This document shows, piece after piece, positions 49,988 to 59,270 of a stretch of 64,000 nt of DNA. Position numbers and translations under genes: made by a program. The notes beneath the pieces are model-generated. The model was not told the origin of the DNA. It ran no database searches and was given only the letters and a program-made list of their open reading frames with translations. The DNA is from Enterococcus ureasiticus. Lineage in GTDB: Bacteria; Bacillota; Bacilli; Lactobacillales; Enterococcaceae. The stretch's first letter is position 1; each line of letters begins with the position of its first letter. Where the stretch lies: contig NZ_MIJZ01000016.1 in the NCBI RefSeq assembly GCF_001730285.1, positions 1 through 64,000 of the forward strand. Direction: 5' to 3'.

Positions 49988-51361
49988 TTAAGATAATGTT
50001 TCTTCTTTATCTGTAAACATATACGCTAAAACGGCTGACGTAGCGAGTGATATAGCAAGCCCGATCATTGCTTGAATAAAGTTTGAGGCATTATCTGTCA
50101 CAAAAGCTGGAAAAGTTGTCACACTACCAAAAACAAAGGCATTTGTCACGACTTTCATCAGTCCTAAATACGCACCACCTACAGCTCCACCAATGATTTG
50201 TGCTAAAAATAATTTTTTATTTTCCACTAATAATCCAAATAGAGTCGGTTCAATAATTGCTGAAAGAGCGATTGTTACTAAGCCAGTTACTGCAAAACTA
50301 CGCAATTTTTTATTTCTTGCTTTAAAATACACACCGATCGTCGTACCAATAACGGCGAAGTTACAAGCAAAGGTAAACGGGACAATATAATCAAAGCCAT
50401 AAGTCGAAACATTATTGATCATGATTGGATTAACTGCCCAGTGAATCCCTAAACTTACCAGAACACTCCAACCGCCACCAATCAATATTCCTGTCAAAAT
50501 ACTGCTACGTTCGATCAACCAATTTACAACTTGCGCAACAGCTTCCCCGCTATAAACACCGATCGGACCGATCACAATAATGGTCAACGGAATCATCACT
50601 GCTAAAGAAATTAAAGGAACTACAACTAATTTCAATGTCTCAGGAACTTTTCTATCTAAAAACTTATAAAGATAAGAAAAAGCCCAGATCGAAAGAATAA
50701 TTGGAACAACCGTCGAATTATAATTCATCAAAACTACAGGTATTTTCAAAAAGCTAGTCGTTGCGCCATTCCCAGTATCTCCCATCAAGGCAATAAATTC
50801 TGGATTTAATAAAGCTACACCGATCAAAGCAGATAGATAAGGACTCGCTCCAAATCTTCTAGCAGAAGTAAACGCTAACAATACGGGTAAAAAATAAAAG
50901 ACACTCATTGAGGCAACATTTAAAATACTGTATGTTCCACTAGTTTCTGATAAAAGACCCGTTTGTACGGCTAAAATCAGTAACCCTCGTAAAATCCCTG
51001 AACCAGCTAATGCAGGTAATAATGGCGCAAAAATAGCTGAAATCGCTGAAAAGATATTGCTGATAATAGTGCCAGAGTGTTCTCCACTATTATTCACTTG
51101 AACATTTCCATCTTCACCGGTAACTAATGCTTCAAATTCATCATATAATTTCGGAACTTCTGTACCAATCAAGATTTGATATTGTCCTGCTTTATTGACA
51201 ATATTGACCACACCATCGATTTCTTTCACGGCCTCATCATTTGCCTTAGAAGGATCTTTCAGAGTTAATCTCAATCGTGTAGCACAATGGGTCATATTCG
51301 CCACATTATCAGGACCGCCAACATTTTCTAAAATTTCTTTTGCTGCTAATTTGAAATCCAT
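49988..51361 (-). CDS. PTS transporter, IIBC (glucose/beta-glucoside superfamily)
   Basis: The protein is 457 residues from the ATG at 51361, nine bases after GGGGAG (an ATG at 51367 is closer to the site). The EIIB domain (1-80) has the phosphorylated Cys26 in THCATRLR. The EIIC domain (about 100-450) has ten or so membrane helices. There is no EIIA domain, so phosphate must come from an EIIA elsewhere. Gene order matches the Listeria D-allose cassette, so D-allose is the likely sugar, entering as the 6-phosphate; this is inferred. Confidence 0.88.
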   Translation of the reverse strand: MDFKLAAKEILENVGGPDNVANMTHCATRLRLTLKDPSKANDEAVKEIDGVVNIVNKAGQYQILIGTEVPKLYDEFEALVTGEDGNVQVNNSGEHSGTIISNIFSAISAIFAPLLPALAGSGILRGLLILAVQTGLLSETSGTYSILNVASMSVFYFLPVLLAFTSARRFGASPYLSALIGVALLNPEFIALMGDTGNGATTSFLKIPVVLMNYNSTVVPIILSIWAFSYLYKFLDRKVPETLKLVVVPLISLAVMIPLTIIVIGPIGVYSGEAVAQVVNWLIERSSILTGILIGGGWSVLVSLGIHWAVNPIMINNVSTYGFDYIVPFTFACNFAVIGTTIGVYFKARNKKLRSFAVTGLVTIALSAIIEPTLFGLLVENKKLFLAQIIGGAVGGAYLGLMKVVTNAFVFGSVTTFPAFVTDNASNFIQAMIGLAISLATSAVLAYMFTDKEETLS

Positions 51362-51413
51362 CGTCATCCACTCCCCATATTCTTTTTATTGTTGAAACAC
51401 AGTATTAGAAATC

Positions 51414-52340
51414 TTAAGCTAAGATTTCTAATACTAAATCACTGACTTTCACTGCACTATTTTGTTTAACCACATCTGCAATATAGTCCATCCCTAATCG
51501 ATCGATTATTGAGTCGATCTTTTTGATCATGTTGATATTTCTTTCGCACTCTTCTACAGGATCCTCAATGATCGGGAATGTATCAAAATAAAATGCATGC
51601 TCGTAATTGTGTAACTTTGTATAGTAGATAAATTCGATTGTCTTGATCAACGTACTTGTACCGATCATCAATCCATCATCATTTAGCCCATAACCATCAT
51701 TTAAATGAACCCCAAACAACTTTTTCCGACTGCCTAAAATACTTGCCCCATAAGCTGGATTTTCATGTTTCATTAACATATGGCAATAGTCTAAGGTAAT
51801 TCCTAGATTATCGCGACCCACTTCATGAACCATCGATAATGCTACCCCAAAACTATCTAGAAAAGCATAAGCTCTTGGTTGGAAAGGTTTATACTCAATA
51901 CTGATTTTAAGGTCCGGCGCATAATCTGTGATTTCGATCATACACGCTTTGATCTGGTTCCAAACTTTTTCATAGTCGATTTGAAATGAGTAATCAAAAC
52001 CATCAAAACCTAACCAGATCGTAACGACTTCTCCACCTACGTCACGACAATAATCGCATGCTTCTTTGCATAATTGTACTGCGTTTTTTGAAATATTCTG
52101 ATCAGCATTTCCTAATTCTCCATTGATGAATTCACTTCTGAAACGTAGTGCCACACCATTTGCTTGTAACTTGTTTTTTTGTAAAACCTCTTTCATCTTT
52201 TCAGCTGAAATATTTTCCACATGTTCTGGATAATTAAAGTCCACATGAGTAAGTCCAAGACGACTAAATTCTTGTAAGACTTCTTCTACATCATTATTGA
52301 ACTTCGGTAAAAATGAATTGATTCTTGTTGCTAACTTCAT
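51414..52340 (-). CDS. Sugar phosphate isomerase/epimerase, TIM-barrel family
   Basis: The 308-residue protein belongs to the xylose-isomerase-like/AP-endonuclease-2 barrel group: metal ligands are suggested by KISIEYKPF (Glu), GITLDYCHML (Asp and His), FGVHLNDGYG (His, Asp) and a late Asp/Glu. It holds the position of lmo0737 in the Listeria allose cassette, where such a protein is uncharacterised. It may act on a sugar or sugar phosphate feeding the pathway. GAGGAGG precedes the ATG. Confidence 0.8.
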   Translation of the reverse strand: MKLATRINSFLPKFNNDVEEVLQEFSRLGLTHVDFNYPEHVENISAEKMKEVLQKNKLQANGVALRFRSEFINGELGNADQNISKNAVQLCKEACDYCRDVGGEVVTIWLGFDGFDYSFQIDYEKVWNQIKACMIEITDYAPDLKISIEYKPFQPRAYAFLDSFGVALSMVHEVGRDNLGITLDYCHMLMKHENPAYGASILGSRKKLFGVHLNDGYGLNDDGLMIGTSTLIKTIEFIYYTKLHNYEHAFYFDTFPIIEDPVEECERNINMIKKIDSIIDRLGMDYIADVVKQNSAVKVSDLVLEILA

Positions 52341-52466
52341 TTTTGTTCCTCCTCTTCTTTTCTACACCCCCATAATAGCATCTCTTTTTTTCATTATCAA
52401 CCATTATTTTTCATTTTATTCCATTTTTATCCAAAATTATTCAAAAGTAGCTAAAATTCGACCCGA

Positions 52467-52904
52467 TTAATTCTCCATCTGACGAATCATCTCTACTCTT
52501 TTAGCATGTCTTCCACCCTCAAATGTTGCATCCAGCCATTCTTTTACAATCATTTTAGCTAGTTCACTGCCAACAACGCGAGAACCAAATGCCAAGATAT
52601 TGGTATTATTATGTTCTTTAGAAAGCTTAGCTGAATAAGGTTCACTACAAACCACCGCTCGGATTCCCTTTACTTTATTAGCAGAAATCGAGATACCAAC
52701 TCCTGTTCCGCAAATCAAAATTCCTCCATCAAAATTTCCTGAAGCGACCTCTTCTGCTACTTTCTTACCATATTGAGGATAATCCGTTCGCTCTGATGAG
52801 TCTGCGCCAAAATCTTCGATCTCATGTCCTAACTCTTTTATATAGTCGATAATGATTGGTTTTAACTCAAAGCCAACATGATCGCTGCCAATTGCTAATT
52901 TCAT
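52467..52904 (-). CDS. RpiB/AlsB-type sugar-phosphate isomerase
   Basis: The 145-residue RpiB-fold enzyme has GSDHVGFELK at the N-terminus, Cys65 in CGTGVGISISANK (the base of the enediol step) and NILAFGSRVVG. RpiB enzymes interconvert ribose-5-P and ribulose-5-P, and E. coli RpiB/AlsB also converts allose-6-P to allulose-6-P. In this operon, next to an AlsE-like epimerase and a PTS, the allose-6-P role is likelier. AGGAGG precedes the ATG. Confidence 0.88.
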   Translation of the reverse strand: MKLAIGSDHVGFELKPIIIDYIKELGHEIEDFGADSSERTDYPQYGKKVAEEVASGNFDGGILICGTGVGISISANKVKGIRAVVCSEPYSAKLSKEHNNTNILAFGSRVVGSELAKMIVKEWLDATFEGGRHAKRVEMIRQMEN

Positions 52905-52959
52905 AAAATGATTCCTCCTATTTTTTAAATGCTAGAATAGATCCAATCGACCGATTGTC

Positions 52960-53607
52960 TTAGACTCTTAATTTCATAAGTATTTCTTTGTATGTGCCTG
53001 TTTTTCCAAATAAAGCCGATGTTCCTAATACGAAGCCCGTCACACCTACTTTGCTCAGTTGCTCAACTTTCTCTGGAGAAATTGCCCCATCGACCATCAC
53101 TTCAAACTTATACTCTTTTGATAATGCTACTAACTTTTCTATCTTTGGATCTGTATACTCCAAATATTTTTGACCCGCAAATCCTGGATTGACCGTCATT
53201 ACCATCACATAATCTACTAATGGCAGCAACCCTTGAATCATTTCAACTGATGTACCTGGATTAATTGCAATTCCTGCTTTTTTTCCTTTTTGCCGAATCA
53301 TATCCAATGTTCGGGCTGGCTGTTGATCTGCTTCTGGATGAATATAGATAATATCTGCCCCAAGATCTGCAAATTTCTCCACATACTTACTTGGTTCTTG
53401 AATCATTAAATGAACATCGACTAATTTATCCGTAACAGAACGGACTAATTCAAAATCTTGTAGACCCATGCCAAAGTTCGGCACAAAACGACCATCCATA
53501 AAATCCATATGAAAAATATCGATTCCAGCTTGATCAAGCTCTTGCGTAGCCTTTTTTAGATTAGAAAAATCAGCACACATCATGGATGGGCATAATAATT
53601 TAGTCAT
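52960..53607 (-). CDS. Ribulose-phosphate / allulose-6-phosphate 3-epimerase
   Basis: The 215-residue TIM barrel starts LLCPSMMCADFSNL and has HMDFMDGRFVPNFGMG (metal His and Asp), DVHLMIQEP, VMTVNPGFAGQ and VMVDGAISPE. The MMCADF start and the operon context are closer to AlsE (D-allulose-6-P to fructose-6-P) than to housekeeping Rpe, but they do not prove it. It is the first gene of the operon, with a TTGACA-N17-TATATT promoter and a LacI-type operator upstream. I used the ATG at 53607 after AAGGAGGG rather than the longer frame to 53643. Confidence 0.88.
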   Translation of the reverse strand: MTKLLCPSMMCADFSNLKKATQELDQAGIDIFHMDFMDGRFVPNFGMGLQDFELVRSVTDKLVDVHLMIQEPSKYVEKFADLGADIIYIHPEADQQPARTLDMIRQKGKKAGIAINPGTSVEMIQGLLPLVDYVMVMTVNPGFAGQKYLEYTDPKIEKLVALSKEYKFEVMVDGAISPEKVEQLSKVGVTGFVLGTSALFGKTGTYKEILMKLRV

Positions 53608-53659
53608 ATCGATTCCCTCCTTCTTGAGATATCGATTACCCAAATCCTAAAAAAAATAA

Positions 53660-53672
53660 TTGAGTAATCGTT
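53660..53672 (-). promoter_or_regulatory. LacI-type operator of the allose operon
   Basis: TTGAGTAATCGTT here is the exact reverse complement of 53794-53806. Extended to TTAC it contains GTAATCGTTTAC, which fits the LacI-family GTAAnCGnTTAC pattern. It lies just downstream of the operon's -10 element, where a bound repressor would block transcription. Confidence 0.65.
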
Positions 53673-53689
53673 TACCTTTATTTACGGAT

Positions 53690-53718
53690 AATATATCACC
53701 AATATTTTGACCTGTCAA
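53690..53718 (-). promoter_or_regulatory. Promoter of the allose operon
   Basis: On the minus strand TTGACA (53713-53718) and TATATT (53690-53695) are 17 bases apart, both near consensus. Confidence 0.75.
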
Positions 53719-53793
53719 CCATAATTTACCTTAAAAATTTGTATTCAGTTGTTTTTTATGCGAAAATACTAGTAAATATCAAAGAAAAAAGAG

Positions 53794-53806
53794 AACGATT
53801 ACTCAA
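53794..53806 (+). promoter_or_regulatory. Second LacI-type operator, before the lacI-family gene
   Basis: AACGATTACTCAA mirrors the operator at 53660-53672. It overlaps the leader of the regulator gene just before its ribosome binding site, which suggests autoregulation or looping between the two sites. Confidence 0.6.
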
Positions 53807-53819
53807 GAGGAAACTATCT

Positions 53820-54827
53820 ATGAAAAACTATTCGATCAAAGACATCGCTGAAATAGCTGGTGTTTCCGTGGCAACTGTTTCTAGAGTCATCAATGATAAT
53901 GGGCGCTTTTCTGAAGAAACAAGAAAAAAAGTGCTGAAGGTCATTGAAGAAACAGGCTACAAAATGAATTACAGTGCTAAAAACTTACGAATGAATAAAT
54001 CATTCACAATTGGCATATTGGTGCCGGATATCAGTAACTATTTCTTTTCTGATGTGGTGCAACAATTAGAAGAAATTTTATTTGCTAAGGGCTATTCAAC
54101 CATCATCTGCAATACTTCTAGAAGTTCAGAAAAAGAGCTGGCTTATTTACGTATTTTAGAAGGAAAAGGCGTCGATGGGTTGATCGTAATCTCAGGAGCT
54201 GAGGCGTTTCAATTTGATTCATCTAGTGCTGAAAAGAAAATCCCTTATATCTGTATCGATCGGGAGCCGAAAAAGAAGGAAGACACTGTTTTTATCTCCT
54301 CCAATCATTATCAAGGAGCGTTTGAAAGTGCAGAAGAATTGATTCGCGAAGGCTGTCAACATCCTGTTATTGCGATGCATAATCAAAAATCGACCAGTGC
54401 CAAAGAACGGTTGAAAGGATTTAAAGATGCTTTAAAGAAAAATAGTATCTCCTTCAATCCAAAACAGCATTTACTTTCTATTGATATTGAAAGTGAAGAT
54501 TTTGAGCATGATCTCCTGAATTTTCTCAAAAAAAATCCGGAGACAGATGGTATTTTTTCAATCAATGATTTAATTGCTTTAGAATTAATGCTTCGCTTGA
54601 AAAAAAATCATATTGCGGTACCACAAAAAATAAAATTGATTGGCTTTGATGATACTCCATCGGGGAAATACACCACTCCTACCCTGTCATCGGTGAAACA
54701 AAATACGGATTTAATCGCCAATCATGCAGTGGAAACATTGCTAGAGTTGATCAATAATAAAGGGGAGCTAGGTAGACAAATCGTTGTGCCTGTCTCACTC
54801 GTTTTAAGAGAATCGAGTACACCCTAA
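53820..54827 (+). CDS. LacI-family transcriptional regulator
   Basis: The 335-residue protein has the LacI HTH and hinge (YSIKDIAEIAGVSVATVSRV, then KMNYSAKNLRMNKS) and a periplasmic-binding-like effector domain (about 60-335). It is divergent from the epimerase gene, with matching operators in the gap, and sits where lmo0734 lies in the Listeria allose cassette, so it should repress the operon until a sugar or sugar phosphate binds. The ATG at 53820 follows AGAGGAAAC; the frame extends upstream to 53739 without a site and across the operator. Confidence 0.92.
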   Translation: MKNYSIKDIAEIAGVSVATVSRVINDNGRFSEETRKKVLKVIEETGYKMNYSAKNLRMNKSFTIGILVPDISNYFFSDVVQQLEEILFAKGYSTIICNTSRSSEKELAYLRILEGKGVDGLIVISGAEAFQFDSSSAEKKIPYICIDREPKKKEDTVFISSNHYQGAFESAEELIREGCQHPVIAMHNQKSTSAKERLKGFKDALKKNSISFNPKQHLLSIDIESEDFEHDLLNFLKKNPETDGIFSINDLIALELMLRLKKNHIAVPQKIKLIGFDDTPSGKYTTPTLSSVKQNTDLIANHAVETLLELINNKGELGRQIVVPVSLVLRESSTP

Positions 54828-54830
54828 TCA

Positions 54831-54883
54831 AAAAAGTTGAAGACGGAAAATCTGTACTAAGATTTTCTGTCTTCAACTTTTTG
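54831..54883. terminator. Strong bidirectional terminator
   Basis: AAAAAGTTGAAGAC...AAAATCT pairs with AGATTTT...GTCTTCAACTTTTT with one mismatch. It ends the lacI gene and, on the other strand, the WxL operon. Confidence 0.85.
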
Positions 54884-54914
54884 TTCAGGTCGTTAAGAAC
54901 TTTTTTTAGTTGCT

Positions 54915-57263
54915 TTACGGCGCATCGACTAAACTCATTTCAATGCCGCCTGTATACGTTCCTTTTTTCACATCTGGCGGTGTTTTGATAAAGATTCCTT
55001 TATCATCTGTCCCCCATTTGATTGGGAAAAGGACTTTGCTTGCAGTTGCTTTACCTGTACTTAGATTCACAGTCGCATCTGTGGTAAAAGGTGTTTCATT
55101 TCCTTTATCATCACGATAAATAATTCCATCTTTGATTGTTGCGTTTGTGGAATTATCTTTTAATTCTGAGGTAAGTGAGCCAACTAATTTCCAACTTGTA
55201 TTACTTCCGCGATAGTCTTCTACACTAAAGTCTACAACCTTATTCAGCTTAGAATAAGAACCTTTTGAACCAATCTTCGCTTGGTCAAAATCTAACGTGG
55301 CCGGTGGCATATCTTTAAATGCTAAATAACCACGGACGTCTAAGGTAAATTGAGCCACTTCAGATTGATTGCCTTCTGTATCTTTCGCGTAAACTTTCAC
55401 GCTATGGTCTCCTAGATCCAGCAATTGGGCACCTGGAATTTCGTAGGTAAAATCGATTGGTTGATTAAGCTCTGTATTTACCTGTTTCTCCCAGATTGTC
55501 GTTGGTGATCCATCATCAACAGTGACAAAAAGTGACATGTCTTCACTGTCTTCATCTGACACGGTTCCGCTAAAGGAATAAGGCATTCCTTTACTGCTAA
55601 CAACTCTAGTACCCGCTTCTGGAATAGTGACTACAGGAGGTACAGCCTTAACTTTTACATTGATCTTTTTCGTAAATGTAATATCACCGTCGTTTGTAGT
55701 TAATGTTATCGGATAAGTCCCTACTTTAGAGTCGACAACAGGGTCTTCTTTTATTGTCACAGGAATATCCGTGTTTAAATTCAAGTTCGTTCCTTTGGCT
55801 TCGGAATCTTTCAGAATTTTTTCTTTAAACGCCTCAGGATCTTTGTTCAGTCTTTTGATTTCTCCCTGACTATACTCCACATCATTCGCTTCAATGCCTA
55901 GTTCATAATCCCATTTGATTCTTGAGGTTACCGTATTTGACAATTGACTCCCATCCAAATCCGTTGTTTGGGTAATTGGCTCAACTGGTATGTCCAAATA
56001 CCCATCTTTATAGAAGCTAAAGTAATCCTTTGTTGTATCTAGGCTATAGTTCAACGTGATTTCATAATTTTTCCCATAAAATGCATCTGGACTCATGAAG
56101 CTTGGTTTTATCTGTAGCTTATTACCTGATAAAGTAAAATTACTACTTATATCACTTCCATCTAAAGCATTGGCTGCACTAAAGGATGTTACTTTGTAAA
56201 AGTCATTTTCTGGTATTATATACTCAAAACTTCCATATTTACTAAAGTTAGGCATTCGATCAGGAATTTCTTGGTTGATCGTAACTGAAAATGACGTTTT
56301 ATGCTTAGAACCATCTTCTTCAAGTGAACCAGTTAGTGAATGAGGCGGCGTTTTGATTCTCGCCACTGGATCGGTAGCATAGATCAGCCCTGAAGAATAT
56401 TCCTCTCGGTAGTTTCCATTAGTAAATATTTTATACGTACTAGCGGTAAATGTGTCAGTCACATAACGATTAGGATCTTTTTGCCCATCTGCAGTTGTTC
56501 CCTCTGTGATATATGTTTTCGTTGCGGTTTCTAGCGCCGTATCATAGTTTATTAATGCTTTATCAGTAACAAACAAGCCATCTCCCTGACTAACATCATA
56601 AATAGCTTTATTATTAACACCACCAATATATTTACTAAACAAGCCTTTGATAACAAGCGGTTCCCCTGTTGCATTATCAAAATAAGAATAGGTAACCGTT
56701 GTAATAGCTTTAATATTCGTCCTAATATTTTTTATAGACTGAAGTGAGCCAAAATTATATGCCATTTGTACACCAAGATGACTGTAGCCAACCATACAAG
56801 TAAAATTATCTTCTAGGCTCATCATAAGGTCCACTGTTTTCCCCTGATATTCACCAACATTAGCAAAATAAGCTCCTTCTCCGTTTTGAAGATAAAAATA
56901 ATTAGGATCAGCACCAGTCCATGTTGCCTTCTGGTGTTTAAACTCTTCTAATTTTGCTTTAGTCTTTTTATTCACTCTATAATATTTAGTCTTTCTATTG
57001 GGTCTCGCAGAAAAATAATATCCCTCGGGAATGGTATCAGTTTCGCTCAATTGGTTGAACTTACTATTTCCCAAAATACTATTCATCGCAAACAGACTTG
57101 GTCCACTCATCGTAGTAGGGGTTGACGTACTTTTCGGCTGCACAGTAGCAGGGCCTTGTATTTTTTCCTCCGCTGCGATTTTACTCGTAAATACAGCAGA
57201 ATAAACAGCTAGTCCCATGAGTAATGTAAGTCCACTTAACAAAAAGATTCTTTTCTTTTTCAT
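54915..57263 (-). CDS. Large WxL-domain surface protein
   Basis: The 782-residue protein has a signal peptide (MKKKRIFLL, cleavage near residue 31), a long N-terminal region of beta-rich sequence (about 60-480), two Ig-like domains (about 480-660) and a C-terminal WxL region (about 670-782). The first WxL motif is SWKL; the second, normally WxLVDAP, reads MSLVDAP. WxL domains bind peptidoglycan non-covalently. It is the last and largest gene of the cluster, in the place of CscC-type proteins. The ATG at 57263 follows GAGGAGG; the upstream frame overlaps the DUF916 gene. It may be the ligand-binding part of the complex. Confidence 0.85.
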   Translation of the reverse strand: MKKKRIFLLSGLTLLMGLAVYSAVFTSKIAAEEKIQGPATVQPKSTSTPTTMSGPSLFAMNSILGNSKFNQLSETDTIPEGYYFSARPNRKTKYYRVNKKTKAKLEEFKHQKATWTGADPNYFYLQNGEGAYFANVGEYQGKTVDLMMSLEDNFTCMVGYSHLGVQMAYNFGSLQSIKNIRTNIKAITTVTYSYFDNATGEPLVIKGLFSKYIGGVNNKAIYDVSQGDGLFVTDKALINYDTALETATKTYITEGTTADGQKDPNRYVTDTFTASTYKIFTNGNYREEYSSGLIYATDPVARIKTPPHSLTGSLEEDGSKHKTSFSVTINQEIPDRMPNFSKYGSFEYIIPENDFYKVTSFSAANALDGSDISSNFTLSGNKLQIKPSFMSPDAFYGKNYEITLNYSLDTTKDYFSFYKDGYLDIPVEPITQTTDLDGSQLSNTVTSRIKWDYELGIEANDVEYSQGEIKRLNKDPEAFKEKILKDSEAKGTNLNLNTDIPVTIKEDPVVDSKVGTYPITLTTNDGDITFTKKINVKVKAVPPVVTIPEAGTRVVSSKGMPYSFSGTVSDEDSEDMSLFVTVDDGSPTTIWEKQVNTELNQPIDFTYEIPGAQLLDLGDHSVKVYAKDTEGNQSEVAQFTLDVRGYLAFKDMPPATLDFDQAKIGSKGSYSKLNKVVDFSVEDYRGSNTSWKLVGSLTSELKDNSTNATIKDGIIYRDDKGNETPFTTDATVNLSTGKATASKVLFPIKWGTDDKGIFIKTPPDVKKGTYTGGIEMSLVDAP

Positions 57264-57297
57264 TTTCCTCTCACCTCCTCTTTGCTTTATCTCCAAA

Positions 57298-58404
57298 TCA
57301 TTGGGGTCTTTTTTTAGTTTTCTTTTCATTGGCTAGACGATCCCTTTTTTGTTTTTGTTTCTTTTTACGCAATCTTTTTTGACGTTCGGCTTCTTTCTTT
57401 TTCTTCTTATGACGATAGATAAAGAATGCTACTACCACAAGGAGTGCCAGAACACCTCCGCCGATCATCAGCCCGATTTTCAGCCAGTCCGTCGGCTCTT
57501 CGACTAAATCTACCGCTTCTTTGTTAAGCTTTTTCGTATCTTCTGGTGATATGTCAAAATCTTGTTCAAATTTCCACGCTTCTGTTTTATCCTTTGCGCT
57601 CAGGCGTAGGGTATACTTGCCTGCTTTTAACGGTTGATTATCCATCATGATCGGGAAGTAGAAGTTTGAATTCGGCGCCATCGACATGTCTTTTTTCGTT
57701 GTTTCGTATAAGACTTCTGTACTGCCTTTTTTGCTGATTTTCGCTTCTACCTCCAAATCATTGATGATTGTGGCTTGCGTATTTTGTAGATTTGCTGAAA
57801 TAGCCGTGCGATAGTTTTGAAGCGTTGGTTTGACATCATTTAACTGAAGTACAGGTTTTACAGCCTGCTCATTTTCCCGTAATTGAATCCCAATAACATA
57901 AGAATAACGATTTTTGATTTGAACACTTTCACTATCTTTTTCTTCTTTTTCTGTCGCTTCCTTGGTGACGTAAAATCCACCCAAAATCGTCCCATCAAAA
58001 GGCGTTTCCGGCATTTGTAGGGTAAAAACAACATCTTTGGTTTCTTGTGGTTCTAGTGTGACTTTTTGCTTGTCAGAAATGATATCCGTAATTGGTGTTT
58101 TTAATGATGCATCTGGTTTTGCTTTTTCTTGGTTGTAATCAATCACACCATTTTGATTGGTTACAGCAATATTAGGCGTTATGATGATTGTTACTTTTTC
58201 TTTGGAACTGTTGCTGATAGTTAATGACACATCTTGCTTCTGTCCTGGTGTCATTTTTAAATCAAAATACGTTTTACTCTTATCTATTTGATTCTCTGGA
58301 ATATTTGCTTTAACTGAATAGGCCATTGTATCAGCAGATGCTGAATGGCTGAAAAAGAAACATCCAACTATTAAAGCTACTAGAGCCGTTACCTTGTACT
58401 TCAT
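57298..58404 (-). CDS. DUF916/DUF3324 WxL-complex membrane protein
   Basis: The 368-residue protein has a signal peptide (about 1-25), a DUF916 domain (about 30-160, YFDLKMTPGQKQDVSLTISN), a DUF3324 domain (about 160-290), one membrane helix (about 306-328) and a long, very basic cytoplasmic tail rich in KKK, RLRKKK and KKRPQ. These are the WxL peptidoglycan- and host-binding domains of CscA-type proteins, which are thought to assemble with WxL partners. It lies between the small WxL genes and the large one. GGAGG precedes the ATG. Confidence 0.92.
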   Translation of the reverse strand: MKYKVTALVALIVGCFFFSHSASADTMAYSVKANIPENQIDKSKTYFDLKMTPGQKQDVSLTISNSSKEKVTIIITPNIAVTNQNGVIDYNQEKAKPDASLKTPITDIISDKQKVTLEPQETKDVVFTLQMPETPFDGTILGGFYVTKEATEKEEKDSESVQIKNRYSYVIGIQLRENEQAVKPVLQLNDVKPTLQNYRTAISANLQNTQATIINDLEVEAKISKKGSTEVLYETTKKDMSMAPNSNFYFPIMMDNQPLKAGKYTLRLSAKDKTEAWKFEQDFDISPEDTKKLNKEAVDLVEEPTDWLKIGLMIGGGVLALLVVVAFFIYRHKKKKKEAERQKRLRKKKQKQKRDRLANEKKTKKRPQ

Positions 58405-58533
58405 ATTAATTTATGCCTCCATTACTTTATTAAATAGTTACGATCAACCCTACATACCCATGACCTACTTCATTTTTCTATCGCTTTACTGGTTGGACTA
58501 AATTATTTAGGGAATAGTACTAAAATCAACCCC

Positions 58534-59247
58534 TTATTTTGGTGCGTCTGCTAATTCCCAACTAATTGTTGCTTGGTATTCTGTATTGGCATCTGCTGAA
58601 CCAGCTAACACTTTCAACTGAACATTCTCATTTTTTTCACCTGTTGCACTCCAAACATTTAACCATGTACCACGGCCTTCACCAGCTTTAGCATTTAATA
58701 CAAGTTTTGCGTCTGTATTAGAAAAGACAACGTCAGAAGCGGTTGGTGCTGTTGATACTGAATTGTCGCTTGTTGCTTTTACTTGTCCAGCTTTAAAAGA
58801 TAGTTCTGCACCTTTTAGGGTTTTTGTTTTATCTTCATTTTGGAATGGTGTTGCTGTTGCAGAGACATGCCAACCAGCGCCTGTTCCTCTTGTATCCGTT
58901 ACTTGGATGAACGGATCTTTATTGACTGCTGAATAAACCATATCTTTACCTGCAATTTTTTGCTCGCCAAATTTAATATTTGATGCATAGTCAATAGATA
59001 ACGGTCCTTGGTTGCCTGTCCCTTGGTTATCTGGATCGGTAATATCGATCGGTGATGGCACGATTGGGTTTGTTGGATCTGTTGGATCAACCGGCGTTGT
59101 TATTTCGCCTTCTCCAGATTTGAAGTTGACTGTATTCTTTGAATCTACAGCTTTGATTCCTGTTTCTTCTGCAAACATTGCTTGTGGTGCATATAAAACC
59201 GCCCCTGTAATTAATGCGACTGTTAATAATTCTGTTGTTTTTTTCAT
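58534..59247 (-). CDS. Small WxL-domain surface protein, copy 4
   Basis: The 237-residue protein has a signal peptide (cleavage near residue 27), a Pro/Thr-rich linker with PTDPTNPIVPSPIDITDP, and a WxL domain. The first motif is GWHV rather than WxL, the second SWELADAPK. It belongs to the same paralogous group as the next three genes upstream. It should bind peptidoglycan and may join the DUF916 protein. AGAGGAG precedes the ATG. Confidence 0.88.
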   Translation of the reverse strand: MKKTTELLTVALITGAVLYAPQAMFAEETGIKAVDSKNTVNFKSGEGEITTPVDPTDPTNPIVPSPIDITDPDNQGTGNQGPLSIDYASNIKFGEQKIAGKDMVYSAVNKDPFIQVTDTRGTGAGWHVSATATPFQNEDKTKTLKGAELSFKAGQVKATSDNSVSTAPTASDVVFSNTDAKLVLNAKAGEGRGTWLNVWSATGEKNENVQLKVLAGSADANTEYQATISWELADAPK

Positions 59248-59270
59248 TTTTAATTTCTCCTCTTATTAAA

